Below are positions 52,161 through 63,872 of a stretch of DNA of 64,000 nt, piece by piece. The DNA comes from Mesorhabditis belari (lineage: Eukaryota > Nematoda > Chromadorea > Rhabditida > Rhabditidae), in NCBI GenBank assembly GCA_958450365.1, contig CAUEEP010000878.1:203501-267500 (forward strand), written 5' to 3'. Every line of letters starts with the position of its first letter. Position 1 is the first letter of the stretch. The notes beneath the pieces are model-generated. The model made no database searches, had not been told where the DNA came from, and saw only the letters and a program-made list of their open reading frames with translations. The position numbers and the translations under genes were made by a program.

Positions 52161-53057
52161 ATTCATAACTTTAACGTTAAGAGAAATTTGATGAATGAAT
52201 GCCTTATTTGTTTTTTTCTTTGTAATCGGGTAGAGGTTTAGCGCTTTTCCTGAGCTGATTGCTTTTGCTTTTCTTGCTTTTCTTAAGCTGATTGCTTTTG
52301 CACACAGTCAGTCAAGTATTTTCAGAGTATTATTCCATTGGAAATGACTCATTTTTGGAGAGTATGGTGGTTTTACATTCATTTCCGATCACCTACCACA
52401 ATGATCATTTTATCTTCCCATTGATATTGATAGATTTCCCAGTTAAATTTAAGTAATCCTAGACAGATTGTTCGTTGAAACTCACTGTCTCGCTTTCATC
52501 ATGATCTCTCTGGAAACAGCCCTTTCACTGATCACTTACATACCCCTTTTCTCCTTTCAATAACTCGAGAGTCGTTCATCCTTTTTTTCTGTTTGTCCTG
52601 CTAATTTGCCTCGTTTATTGGTATCTTTATTGTCATCTTTGGCGCGCCTTACAAAGTTTTTCCCGATTATCGATGGCGCTTTTTGAGAACGCAAAGTGTT
52701 ACCCGAAAAGTATTCCAAAGGTCCTAATCTTAGAAATCATATGTACTGTTGCTCTAGTTTCTAGTTTCAGATAATCTTATGTCCCAAAACATTCATTATG
52801 GCTTGTCTCATCAAAGCTGACCGTTAGTTTCTGACAAGTCTGACAATCTGACAGTTCTGACACTCACTTTTTTGTTACTAACAAATACTGACAGCTTGTT
52901 CCCGATTTTACAGCGATAACTCAAAAGAATCAGGAAAAGATTCAAAGATCTTTCTGAAACCCAGACAATCCACACACCCAATCTAGGTAGATAGACCACG
53001 TTTGCTAAAATTGGGCCTCAGATAACGGACGACTCCTAGAGCTCTAATCTATACTGA
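52161..53057. other. Intergenic, no supported gene
   Basis: A ttgcttttcttgcttttct repeat near 52260 only. No supported exon. Confidence 0.35.
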
Positions 53058-53128
53058 ATACGGTTCCAATACGGTTCCTATTTTGATCTAATACGGTTCC
53101 AATACGGTTCCAATACGGTTCCAATACT
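53058..53128. repeat. 11-bp repeat (aatacggttcc)
   Basis: Five to six copies of aatacggttcc with one longer spacer. Confidence 0.9.
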
Positions 53129-53961
53129 TGATCCCAGTTCGCTTTTAGACATTTCACACACTATCCCGTTGAGTTCAGAAATTGGCTGCTTTGCTTTGCT
53201 TTGCATGGCAAGTGAAATGAAGCAAATCGATTAAGTACTACCCGTCAAATTTGACTCACATAGAAAATTACATATGTTACTTTGTGCATTGTTGTGTCTT
53301 TTAACAATAGAGATAGTGCTGGTGCATTGAATGTGCTATTAGGAAATCATTCGTAATTGGCTAGCCGTTTACAAATGAAATGTTTAAATGCAAATCTCAT
53401 TTGTATTCCAATTTGATCTATGCTATGCTTCTGAAAACATGACTCTATTCAACTGAGTTTACCGTGGTTTTTGATTTCAAACTATTAGTGCAAAACGAAA
53501 AAGAAACGATGTCTCTTGAGAAGGGACGTTAGCGAAGATTGTTGTTGTTGTTGGCTGGTTCAAATTGTTGTTGGCCGGTTCAAACTGATTCCGGAGCCTA
53601 AATTTTAAAGATTAATGAATAAAATTTAATATAATTAACTAACTTTTGCTGTAAAACGCCATTCTTGGTGCCAATCTGATATAAATCGTCCCCCGAAGAC
53701 AGCACGACGACAAAAAGAGACGAGTGGCCGATTTTAGGTCGATCAACAATATCGATCGGGAGACAAACAGTCATTTCAACTTCAACTGGCCCAATTACCC
53801 AACTTTAGTTTGCCCAATTCAACTTTAAGTCCTCGTTAGTAGATACGTTCGCTTCTTGAAGACTTGATGACTTGATAACTTCAAGACAAGACAAGAGTTT
53901 CCGTCGGATTCAAATTTAACGTCAGCTCTAGACCACTCCAGAGACACCTCTGCTATTATTA
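53129..53961. other. Intergenic with a dispersed inverted copy
   Basis: 53235-53330 (gtcaaatttgactcacatag, atgttactttgtgcattg) is an inverted, diverged copy of 59155-59270. No gene recognised. Confidence 0.4.
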
Positions 53962-55245
53962 TTAGGTACGGAAAAAATGAATTTCGTGTTTGTGGGTCTC
54001 ACTTTCCGGCGTTGCCTACGCGGCTGTAGATCTGTAGATGTTGACCTTGGGTTTTATTATGCATTTGAGTATTTTTTTTCTCAATTTTCTTCTCTGCTTA
54101 ACACTTTTGCTTAGACCTTCCTTAATGGTTTTTTTCAGGTTGTTTCCCATCGATGGCAAATCGAGACTTTCGCCTTCTCTTTTTGTATGAGTTCAAGCTT
54201 GGCCACAATGCCTCAGACCCAAAACATCGATCAAGCTTTTGGGGAAAACAAAGCTGAATTTCGAGCAGTTCAGCGCTGGTTCAAACGATTCCGGGAAGCC
54301 GACGAGGATCTTAATGACAAGGAAGGCCGCGAACGCCATGTTAGTCTTGACAATGACGAATTAAAGGAGCTGGTAGAAGCGGATCCCAGAACAACGGAGG
54401 CAGAATTAGCAACGCACTTTGGAGTCACTCCACACACAATTGGGAACCATCTCAAGGAAAGCGAAAAAGTAAAAAAGTTGGAAAAGTCGGTGCCTCATCA
54501 GTTGAACGAATATCAAAAATTGCACCGTTACCTCACATCGTATTCATTGCTGATTCGTAATCAAAAGGAGCCATTTCTGGATCGAATTGTAACTTGTGAT
54601 GAAAAATGGGTCCTCTACGATAACTGAAAACGCAAAGCCGAATGGCTGGATAAAGGACAACCACCGAACCCCTTTCCGAAGCCCGACCTACACCCAAAGA
54701 AGTTTCTTCTCAGTGTTTGGTGGTCACAGAAAGGTCTGATCCATTATTCAATTCTACCAAACGGAAAAACGATGAACTCTGAAAAGTATATTCACGAAAT
54801 AAGCGAAATGTATGAAAAACTTTGCAGGATCGATTCAGCTTTAGTGAATCGGGAGGGTCCCATCCTATTGCAAGACAACGCCCGCTCGCATTGTTCACTG
54901 AAGACATTTTAAAAATTGAACGAGCTGCACATTGAAGTCCTCCCTCATCTTCCATATTCTCCTGATTTGTCGCCTATAGATTTTCACATTTTCAAGTTCC
55001 TCGATCATTTCTTATCGGAGAAATGCTTTGCTACTCAAGCGGAGGTCGAAAATGGCATCAAGGAGTTGATCGATTCAATGGAGCCCGCGTTCTACACTTT
55101 AGGAATTGAAAAGTTAGCCAAACATTGGCAATCATGTATAGACTCTACTGGCTTTTACTTTGATGAAATTGCTTTTGAAATAAAAAATTTATGAACGTTT
55201 GAACTTCAGTGAAAAAATACAACATTAATTTTTTGCCGTACCGAA
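53962..55245 (+). mobile_element. Nearly full-length mariner (1284 bp)
   Basis: TA-flanked ends ttaggtacggaaaaaatgaa / complement of ttcggtacggcaaaaaatta. It contains the transposase pseudogene 54153-55194. It is the most complete transposon in the window. Confidence 0.92.
54153..55194 (+). pseudogene. Mariner transposase, three lesions
   Basis: It starts MANRDFRLLFLYEFKLGHNA, then a frameshift occurs before ~54240. The main frame carries the helix-turn-helix part (FRAVQRWFKRFREADEDLND) and the whole catalytic core: CDEKW, then LLQDNARSH, then [14 protein letters not shown]. There are 34 positions between the last two Asp, the DD34D signature of mariner. TGA at 54625 and TAA at 54910 interrupt the frame. 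The C-terminal ending is SCIDSTGFYFDEIAFEIKNL. Family: Tc1/mariner superfamily, mariner group; cut-and-paste transposase acting in the nucleus. Confidence 0.9.
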
Positions 55246-56642
55246 TAAAAGACTTGCATTCGCTGACCTTCCTTGTCCCCAATGGCCTATCTCCAGCCGA
55301 TCACACACCCATCTCCTCCCCTTTCTTCCATTCGATCTCTCCATATCCTTTCCCCATATCGGAGACTCATTCCCCCCTCTCACCTTGTTGGGGGATTGTG
55401 CTTCTCCTCCTTTTCCCTCCTTTTCCCTCCTTTTCCCTCATTTCTTTCCTTCTTCTCTTTTCTTTTCAATCTAATTGCTTGCATGCCTGCGAGACTTTCA
55501 CTCTTTTGTCGTCATTTCATTCATTTCTGTCCCGTGCCAAAATGAGCCGTGCTTTTCTTTTCACTCGATTATTTTTCGGCATAAACCCCCCCGATTTTTC
55601 TCTCCTCTACTATTGCATCAATATTTGTTTTTCAATTGGAGAAAGTTTTATTAAAGTTTTTGTCTGTTTTTTAACAGAAGCTAGTTAGAAAAAGAGCTTT
55701 CTGAGTTCCGGCTTTGTTAGATAAAGCTTCACATTGGATTTAGATCTGAATACCTGAAAGATCTTTAATTACTACTTAATTAACTAACTACTTAATTAAT
55801 TAACTTAATTAACTAAATAATTAATTAATTAACTTAATTAACTAACTAATTAACTGAGTACCTAATTAACATCTTTAACAATAAGCTGATAATTCAATAA
55901 TTCAATAGCTGATAATTCAATAATTCAATAGCTGATAATTCAATAAACCATTTATCTATGAATGTTTAAACTCCAAAAGCACAACTCTAGCAAATAAAAC
56001 CACCTGTTTTCTCTCTAATCCCATTTCCCATCTCAAATTGTCAGTTAGAACGGTAAAAGTAAGTTGAATTCGTGATTTCAAGGTCTCAACTTGATCTCAT
56101 TTTTCTCTTCTCAACGATTGACCTCGATTAAAGTCCCGAAATTTCAAAAATGTTTACTCGATTTTTGCGGGATTTCCTCGTAAATGTAACGCCTTTCTTG
56201 TTCTCTTATCCTCTCTTCACTCACCACTTGGCCCATAAAAGACTAGATCGGGGAAAAGGGGAAACGAGTGATGGAATGTGAAGAGTTTGGTCACACCAAA
56301 AGAGTTCTTGGTACTTATTTGTTCAAAACTTATTGAAAAGGTTTGGTTCTAGTTTTTTTGTAAAGCACAAGGCTTTAGTTTAAAGCCAAGCTTTCCTTTT
56401 TTATAAAAGCTTTCCTTTTTCCCATAAAATTTTAGAAATTGTGTTGAGGATTGTGAGAAAAAGAAAACAAATTTTATTGCAAGTTGTAATCAGGTCAGGC
56501 TTAGGGTCATTATCAAGATTAGCTTAAGTGGATCAGCTTTTAAATTGCTTTGAAAGCTTTTTCGAAACATACAAGCAATGAAAATGTCAAACTAAGACTT
56601 ACAATAAGTACTAATTATAGAAATATTTAGAAAAAACTATAA
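55246..56642. other. Intergenic with AT-rich tandem repeats
   Basis: 55770-55865 is a ttaatta/actaa low-complexity stretch; 55880-55945 is a ~26-bp tandem repeat (agctgataattcaataattc) in three copies. The ORFs at 55209-55688 and 55273-55545 are Ser/Pro/Phe-rich from pyrimidine-rich DNA and are not taken as genes. Confidence 0.5.
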
Positions 56643-57300
56643 GTCTAACTACAAGCAGTCTAACTACAAGGAGTCTAACTACAAGCAGTCTAATTACAAG
56701 AATTCTAAATACAAGCAGTCTAACTACAAGAAGTCTAACTACAAGAAGTCTAACTACAAGAAGTCTAACTACAAGTAGTCTAACTACAAGAAGTCTAACT
56801 ACAAGTAGTCTAACTACAAGAAGTCTAACTACAAGTAGTCTAACTACAAGAAGTCTAACTACAAGAAGTCTAACTACAAGAAGTCTAACTACAAGCAGTC
56901 TAACTACAAGAAGTCTAACTACAAGAAGTCTAACTACAAGAAGTCTAACTACAAGCAGTTTAATTACAAGAATTCTAAATACAAGCAGTCTAACTACAAG
57001 AAGTCTAACTACAAGAAGTCTAACTACAAGAAGTCTAACTACAAGCAGTCTAACTACAAGAAGTCTAACTACAAGAAGTCTAACTACAAGAAGTCTAACT
57101 ACAAGCAGTTTAATTACAAGAATTCTAAATACAAGCAGTCTAACTACAAGAAGTCTAACTTCAAGCAGTCTAACTACAAGTAGTCTAAATACAAGAAGTC
57201 TAACTACAAGCAGTCTAACTACAAGCAGTCTAACTACAAGAAGTCTAACTACAAGAAGTCTAACTACAACAAGGCTAACTACAAGCAGTCTAACTACAAG
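56643..57300. repeat. 15-bp minisatellite (~44 copies)
   Basis: Units of tctaactacaagaag, with position-3' variants aag, cag or tag. A composite marker (cagtttaattacaagaattc) recurs at about 56955 and 57105 (150 bp, ten units) and in weaker form near 56690, showing higher-order duplication. Confidence 0.95.
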
Positions 57301-58918
57301 AAGAAACTACAATTTAATTGATTTTCTTTACAAAGCCAAGTGCATTCATTCAAAGTTCAGTGTTTCTTTGAAAAAAAGTTTGCAATTTTTTGAAATCAAT
57401 GGACAGACGGGTGAAATTTGCCTTTTTTTTTCTTTTTCCAACCCCTCGTCACTTGCTAAGTTTACCCACTTCTCCGGGGGCGTTTTCTTGTGTATTCGAG
57501 TCCACCTCCCACCCTCACCACACAAACTTTTGTCAGACCGATCAAATAGTTTTGTGAGATCAAATACACATCAACTCCCCGTGACATTATATTAACTGTC
57601 AAAAGATCAAATTTTCGTCACGATTTTGAAAGCAATCTGCGTTTAGGTTTTAGGTTTTTTTAGGTTTTAAAAGTGGTTCGTTTTTTGATTGAATTTTTCG
57701 ATTTTGAATGAATTTTTCGATTTTGAATGTATTCTTTATGGTTTTTTGAAAGAATTTCAACTTTTTATAGTCACTTTTTGATTCATTTTGCTTTTTAAAG
57801 CTTCACTTTGCTTCTAACTTTGAATGAAACCTTTTGAATTTTGAATTTGAATGGTTTTTAAAAGAATTTCAACTTTTTATAGAGTCTTTTTGAGCCATTT
57901 AACTTTCAATGCTTTGATGCAATTCAAAAGAGTTTCCCATGACTCTTAAAGTTCGCAATTTTGAAATTCCAATAAAAAGAACACCTCACGACTACTGTGT
58001 TCATGATTTTTCTTTATTTTCTTTCACATGATACTTAGTCAATTGTTTTGTCTACATCTTCTCCTGTTCCTTTTCCCCCAATTCTCCATTTCATTCACTG
58101 ATTTCATTCATCTTTTCATCGTTTTCATCAATTCTTTTCATCAATTCAATCAATTTAATCAATCCAATCAATTTCAATCGATCCCGGATGAGAATTTATG
58201 TTACTGATGTGAGTTTGACAAATTGAGCTTGCAGCTAAACTTCTTATCTATCGGATTGATTGCGGAAAAGTGAGCAAACTTGAGCCACAGTCTCTTGGCT
58301 TTTTACAGTAAAAGTTTTTACAGTATTTAGTAAATAAGTAAGATACAGTACTGGAAAATGAAATATGATATTTGAAAAACGATCGCCACTCTCGCGCGTC
58401 TGTAACTCCGTTGTCTTTGAATTTAAACTATTTGTGTTATACATTTTCTGAAAGCTCTTTTCATGGGCTACACAATGGTAGTATTAATATTTAGAAATAC
58501 GGTATTTTTGACGCGTTTCAGCGCGCACACGATGGGATACTCAAAATTTAATCAAACAAAACTCAAGTTTATTTTCCGAAGCTATTTTCTTTATGATAGA
58601 GTGCTGGAATCGCTCTGAAACTACGATTTTCGGAATCTACGCAAAAATTTACTTTAGAATAAGCTATATTTGTAATGTAATATGTATGTATACAATATGT
58701 AAACTTGTATCAAAGTTTCATAGCGAAAAAAGCCACATTTTCGAAATTTTTACTTCTTGGGTATTGCAAAAAATCGTTTTGCAATTTGTATTTGCAAAAA
58801 ATTGTTTATTACAGTAAAAAAAAAAGTATTCAACCTTTAAAGCCTTCAACCTATTCAGCATATTCTTTACTTGAAGTGTAAAGATATTCAATCAATGCTC
58901 AGATTCACTTAGGGCTTT
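57301..58918. other. Intergenic, short direct repeats
   Basis: tttttcgattttgaatg is repeated at 57690-57735; tttgaaagaatttcaacttt occurs at about 57742 and again, slightly altered, near 57853. 58125-58180 is aatcaat low-complexity. No gene supported. Confidence 0.4.
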
Positions 58919-59012
58919 TCAAGGGCTATCATTTGACACCATTTGGCACACTGCAGCGTAAAGCAGCCGGGAGAATGGGACGTTCAAAGTTAGACTACGC
59001 GACTGTACGCTC
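58919..59012. repeat. Dispersed ~95-bp repeat, copy 1
   Basis: ggctatcatttgacaccatt ... gactacgcgactgtacg, nearly identical to 59886-59980. Confidence 0.9.
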
Positions 59013-59885
59013 TGTCTCTCTATCTACCGAATTTGGGCTTCAGCTCTTCAGCTCTTAAGCTCTTTAATTTCTAAATCCCATCTCCTGACACGTTTTCTAA
59101 GCGCACTTCTTTCTTAGCAAGCTCTTCTAAGTCGTCTAGACCAATTTCTTGGCAATTCAATGCACCAGCACTACCTCTATTGCATCAGCACTACCTCTAT
59201 TGTCAAAAAACTCAAGAATGCACAAAGTAACATATGTAATTTTCTATATGAGTCAAATTTGACGAGTAATTTTCAATCAATTTACCCTATTTCACTTCGC
59301 ATGCAGCCGATTTTTGAACTCAAGGGGATAAACGAAGAAAACGCAAAAGGATCGATAATCGCCATGCAGCTTCTCCTCCTCTTCGTGCTCACTTTCAGCT
59401 TTCTTTTCTAAAAAAGGCATTTTTCTTTTTCTTTTTGAAAAGAAATCCTTTTTTGGGGTGAAAGAAAGAGAAAGAGAGTGACTTTCTTTTGTATTTGGGA
59501 AGGGTGGAGGGGAAGAGTGAGACGAGCTCTGGAGCTGAGGAGGGGATGAGCATGAGGAGAAGGGGAATGCCAACACCTCTCTGTTTCTTCTTTCTCTTCT
59601 TTCTTTCCTTCTTTCCAACCAATCTCACCTTTGCTACTCGTTTCAGCTTTTTTTTTTCTCACTATACTGTTAAACTTGTTTCCATCTTATTTGCAAGTTT
59701 GCTTTGATATTTACATAATCTTATTGTCAGCCTTGCATTTTCGATCGGTATAACTGTTATTGGTAGTTGTATGTATAACTCTAATAGAACGCCACCATCT
59801 CGTATCGTGTAGTCGAACTTTTTTTTAGAAAACATTACTTTTCCCAGTCTCTAGATTTTCCTAACTACACTTTTGATACCAAAAA
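59013..59885. other. Intergenic, no supported gene
   Basis: Contains the 59155-59270 repeat (inverted partner of 53235-53330) with a local ctacctctattg tandem duplication. ORFs at 59292-59707 are purine-rich artefacts on both strands. Confidence 0.4.
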
Positions 59886-60030
59886 ATTAGATGGGCTATC
59901 ATTTGACACCATTTGGCACACTGCAGCGTAAAGCAGCGCGGAGAATGGGACGTTCAAAGTTAGACTACGCGACTGTACGCCCGTTATGGGGTTATGGGGA
60001 TGGCGTTTTATTAGAATACTTACGGTAGCT
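59886..60030. mobile_element. Dispersed repeat copy 2 with a MITE terminus
   Basis: Repeats the 58919 block and continues to aatacttacggtagct, similar to the right end of the MITE at 25449-25713. It is probably a partial member of that family. Confidence 0.6.
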
Positions 60031-60261
60031 TGGTTTGCTTAACATAAAAACTTTGTTTCTATTTCTCTTCTCACCAAACTTCTCTATATTTTCTCTTCTT
60101 CTCTCTTTCTCTAAAGATTCTCTCTTTCTTTTCTTTCTTTAAAGCTAAGCTGGATGATATTTCTGAAAATTCGATGGGTTTTTGCTTTTTTTCTGGTGAT
60201 TAAAGGAGTGGCTTCAAAATAGGTAAATCTAAGAGACTATTGTTTACCTGGAATTTACAAT

Positions 60262-60445
60262 TATTCACATGAACAATGTGGTACAAAGAATACACAAGTA
60301 CAACTTCTGGCACTCAAATCCTAAGCCCCAAATGTAGGGAAGAAAAACCAATATATGGAAAAAAGAATCAATAATCTAGCTGGCAGGATTGAACCCTTAT
60401 CTCCCGACTAAGATACAGGGCTCTTAGCCAGTCGTCCATGGCGAC
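60262..60445 (-). repeat. tRNA-derived SINE, copy 1
   Basis: Read on the minus strand it has a Ser/Leu-tRNA-like head (gccatggacgactggctaag ... agggttcaatcctgccagc) and a tail that includes tccctacatttggggcttag and gtacttgtgtattctttgta. The tail is shared with 63628-63872. Head and tail together define a SINE family. Confidence 0.7.
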
Positions 60446-60601
60446 AGTCAGTTCATCAAGCAGTAATCAAGCATGTAAACGGGCCAGGACAACCGACCCA
60501 GTCCAATGGAAATCTCAAAAAAGTTAACCGCTTCAATTTACCCTTAATGCGAATCCAAGTCCTGACTTGAATAGCAACTTGTTTGAAACATTCAATGCAC
60601 C
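60446..60601. repeat. Direct repeat partner of 61040-61215
   Basis: Shares aaatctcaaaaaa(g)ttaac and acattcaatgcaccagtgtt with 61040-61215, in the same orientation. Confidence 0.6.
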
Positions 60602-60990
60602 AGTGTTGCTTTGGATTAAATATTCCTCACAAGGATACCTCGCAAGTTTCCTATTGGATTTAAGTCCGGTGAGCCGGCAAGCCATTCGAGAAAATCGATG
60701 TTATGACGTCTCAGGAAAGCTTTAGTGGATTGGCTGAGATGAATTGAAGCATTATCCTGTTGAAAAATGTAGTTTTTCCCCTCGGTTTTGTGCTAGGAAA
60801 GGAAGCAGTTGATCCTGGACGTCCTGGACGATAAATGCCCCCTTACCCCTGCGCCCGTCTCCCTGAAATTTCTGGGTACGGGCCTACCAATAAAGCATTG
60901 GATTCTTCCTCAAACCGTGCACTTGTTGCCGTCTGAAGCATCTAAATTAAATTTTTTCTCATCGCTGTTGATGACCTACAATCGATAATT
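60602..60990 (-). mobile_element. Tc1/Tc3-like transposase fragment
   Basis: The minus strand reads INSDEKKFNLDASDGNKCTV then a stop, later FQQDNASIHLSQSTKAFLRR and FLEWLAGSPDLNPIGNLRGI. These are the Tc1 catalytic motifs (DEK, QDN). PIGN stands where the family has PIEN, so the third acidic residue is lost. Termini were not found. Confidence 0.8.
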
Positions 60991-62227
60991 GACCAGTCGG
61001 CCAGGACGACAACGACAACAATATGATGATTAAGCATCTAAATGGACCAGATCAACGGATCCAGCTCAGTGAAAATCTCAAAAAAATTAACCCCTTCTAA
61101 TTGCCATACTTGATGCTGATTTGCCTTCAATTTGCCATACTTGACTTACTTGAAACTTGACTTGCTAGCAATTTGTTTTGAAACATACAATGCACCAGTG
61201 TTGCTTTAGATTCAGAATTGGTTTCAGAACAGCAAATTATTTAAGCTTTTCATGAATATTAATTATTTGAAACTATTTTAAACTATTTTAAACTATTTGA
61301 AAGTATTTGAAACTTCAAATTGTTTTGTTCCTGCAAGTTTTTCTTGAATTGTGAATCGACAACCAGTCAGAAAACCAGTCAGAAAAGCATAATTTAGAAG
61401 TTTTCAAATTAGATTTCATCTATTATCATCTATTCGATTATTAAACAAAAACAAATTATAAAAATCCTTTTCCTCATGTAAATGCCAATCATTTTTTCTC
61501 ATCAAACCATCGTTTCAGTCACTGATTTTTCTCGGCTCACTTTCCCATTTTTTTTGTGTGCTCACTCTCTTTCAGCTAATCGAATTGAGCTACTCTCTTC
61601 TTTTTCAAAAAACGATAAAATTGATTTGTACTTGTATTTTTCGGGTTGGAAAACGAGAGAAATCAAATCTGGGTAGTCGCTTTTGAAGCCACGGTCTTGG
61701 TAACAAGTTTTCCATTTGCGAAAACGCGAGTGCTTGTCGAAGTTGACTTTTTAGAGGTATAATTTTTACATTTTTAAATAAATCAGTGATATGCAGTGCT
61801 ATTTCAATGCCCAGATGCTCAGTTCTTGGCTTATTATAGCTGGATTTCGGTAGCTGAATTCAGCTTGCTTGCTTGCTGCAGTTATTGTAAAATTTCTGCT
61901 TCGAACTTTGGATCTTCGAAACTTTGGATCTTCGAAAATTGCCTCTTCCTTCATTGTTGAAGGAAGTCAGTTGAACACTTTTGAGTCATTTTCTTCTCAT
62001 TTTGATTTGATTTCATTCATTTTCTTTCTATTTTCACAAGAACCCCAATGACTCAACCCAATTTACATTCAAAGAACTGGAAAGCGGAGAAAAATAGCTA
62101 AATTTGCCTAGAGAAGATCAGAGATCAAAAGAGGGGAGTCAAGTGGGTGAGGGAAATTGAGGGTTAACTTTAGATGTACGGGGTCTAGATGATATTCACT
62201 GTAAAAAGATTGTGGGAGATCACGTCC
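60991..62227. other. Intergenic; repeat copy and no supported gene
   Basis: 61040-61215 is the direct-repeat partner of 60446-60620. 61265-61320 has tttgaaactattt repeats. ORFs at 61482-61676 and 61869-62051 lack features. Confidence 0.4.
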
Positions 62228-62640
62228 CGCCCCTTTTGCCATTAGCAATCTAACTTTGAGCTCAAATATCTTGGTATTGGGATTGTTCAATTTAAATCTT
62301 CTTGGTATCATTGGATGCGCCAAGTCTTTCTCTGTCGATTGATACCAAGAAGATTTAAAATGAACAGCCCAACACCAAGATGTTTGAGCTCAAAGTTAGA
62401 TTTCCAATGGCAAAAAGGGCGGGGCGGGTATAAAAGGTCCCACAAACCCATCCCCTTGCCATTGGCAATCCAACTTTGAGCTCAAATTTCTTGGTGTTGG
62501 GCTGTTCATTTTAAATAGTTTTTATATCAATCGACAGAGAAAGACTTGGCGCATCCAATGATACTAGGAATATTTAAATTCGACAGCCCAACACGAAGAA
62601 ATTTGAGCTCAAAGTTAGATTGCCAATGGCAAAAGGGGTG
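62228..62640. repeat. Two palindromic foldbacks in tandem
   Basis: Unit 1 (62228-62415) and unit 2 (62455-62640) are each palindromic (ccattrgcaatcyaactttg ... caaagttagattkccaatgg, with gacagagaaagacttggcgc / complement inside) and resemble each other. Four related arms therefore follow one another, interrupted by gggcgggtataaaaggtccc. Confidence 0.85.
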
Positions 62641-63358
62641 GGGCGAGTATGTTTCACAATTTGATACGCGAACCCTACATAAGTGATGCTATGTAATTGC
62701 ATATATCAGTAATCTGCAGGGTTGTTCCAACCGAGCTCTAGAGCTGGCAAGCCAGGCCCGGTCAGAAACTAGATCCAAGTCTGACTTCTAGCAGGTCCAC
62801 GGATTTTTGTGAGACCTGGTTTACCTTGCCTTGCTCTTTGCTGACAAGGTAAACCAGCTTTTGAAATTGCTTTTGAAACTCATTTAATCTGATAGTATCT
62901 TTCAATTACTAATCAAGGCTCTTCGCTTAATCCAGATCATCCCAGTGTTGCTTTGGACTTCTGGACAATTGTTAAGAATTTAGAATTCGATTTTCCCAAG
63001 CTACAAACCAGAACAACCAGAAACTACAAACCAGAACTTTAATTTCAAAAGAAAACTTTATCAAAAAGGCGGCAAAGATGAGATGAGAACATGTGTGCAG
63101 ACTCTTGAGTTGAAAAGTTTACCCAGGGTCCCGATCCGCTCAAATGCGCGGGTTTACACTCAAGAAGAGATCAAGGCGGCCCTTTTCTCTCTTTTCCACA
63201 AACCAATCTCTTCTTTACTTACCAACCCAGTTAACACTAAGTTTATTGGCGTTTCGGCTTAGTTTGTGCGAGTTTTTGACCAAAGTTTTCTTTTTATTTC
63301 ATTTTTTGAGAGTTTTTTTATAGGTGACGTGAGTTCCTCTTTGATTGATTGACATTTA
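62641..63358. other. Intergenic, no supported gene
   Basis: 62750-62830 resembles 8330-8420 (ctggcaagccaggcccggtc). Nothing else supported. Confidence 0.35.
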
Positions 63359-63455
63359 CCGTATTATCTCTAATAGTAGTGCGCACTACTATTTTTTCAA
63401 CCCCCTCCTGGACCGCACTACTATTAGAGAGTGCACTACTATTAGAGAGAATACG
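63359..63455. mobile_element. Small MITE of the 12.5-kb family
   Basis: Ends ccgtattatctctaatagta / gcactactattagagagaat face each other in only ~97 bp, with an extra internal copy of the terminal motif. Confidence 0.75.
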
Positions 63456-63627
63456 TAATACAAAATTATTGAATATCTAACTATCTAACAATCAAAACTC
63501 ATGAACTATGAAAGTTTTCTATGTTTCCTTTTTACTTTTGATATCAAATTTATGTGATACTTAAAGATTAAAGCAATAAGATCTTTACCGGATCGTTTTT
63601 GATCGCGATTTTATCCTAAAAATACGT

Positions 63628-63872
63628 TTATTCACACGAATAATGGGGACAAACAATACACAAGTACTACCGCTAAGCCCTAAATGTAGGGAAGAACCCA
63701 TATATATGGAAAAAGAACTAATAATCTGGCCGACGCGATTGAATTCTTGACCTCCCGATCAACTAGGGAATTTACTTGAACTTACAGACGGCTTTTGGCT
63801 TTTATTTAGTACATTTTGTGCAGTATGGATTATTAAATTGTCTAGCGCACTATCCACTAGACCACGAGCTCC
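63628..63872 (-). repeat. tRNA-derived SINE, copy 2
   Basis: The minus strand starts gagctcgtggtctagtggat then agtgcgctagac, a textbook tRNA A box and D arm. About 80 nt of extra sequence follows, then a B-box-like gtcaagaattcaatcgcg and the same tail as copy 1 (tccctacatttagggcttag, gtacttgtgtattgtttgtc). Confidence 0.75.

Noticed and set aside
55209..55688. 159-aa Ser/Pro/Phe-rich ORF
   Set aside because: Pyrimidine-rich low-complexity DNA; it begins at the end of a mariner and has no domain, signal or splice support.
56643..57300. CRISPR array
   Set aside because: Units are contiguous 15-mers without unique spacers, in a eukaryotic context.
59292..59707. Overlapping Lys/Glu-rich and Phe-rich ORFs on both strands
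   Set aside because: They arise from a purine-rich/pyrimidine-rich stretch and have no consistent coding features.
60370..60440. Functional tRNA gene on the minus strand
   Set aside because: The acceptor 5' strand does not pair well and the segment carries a SINE tail shared with 63.6 kb.
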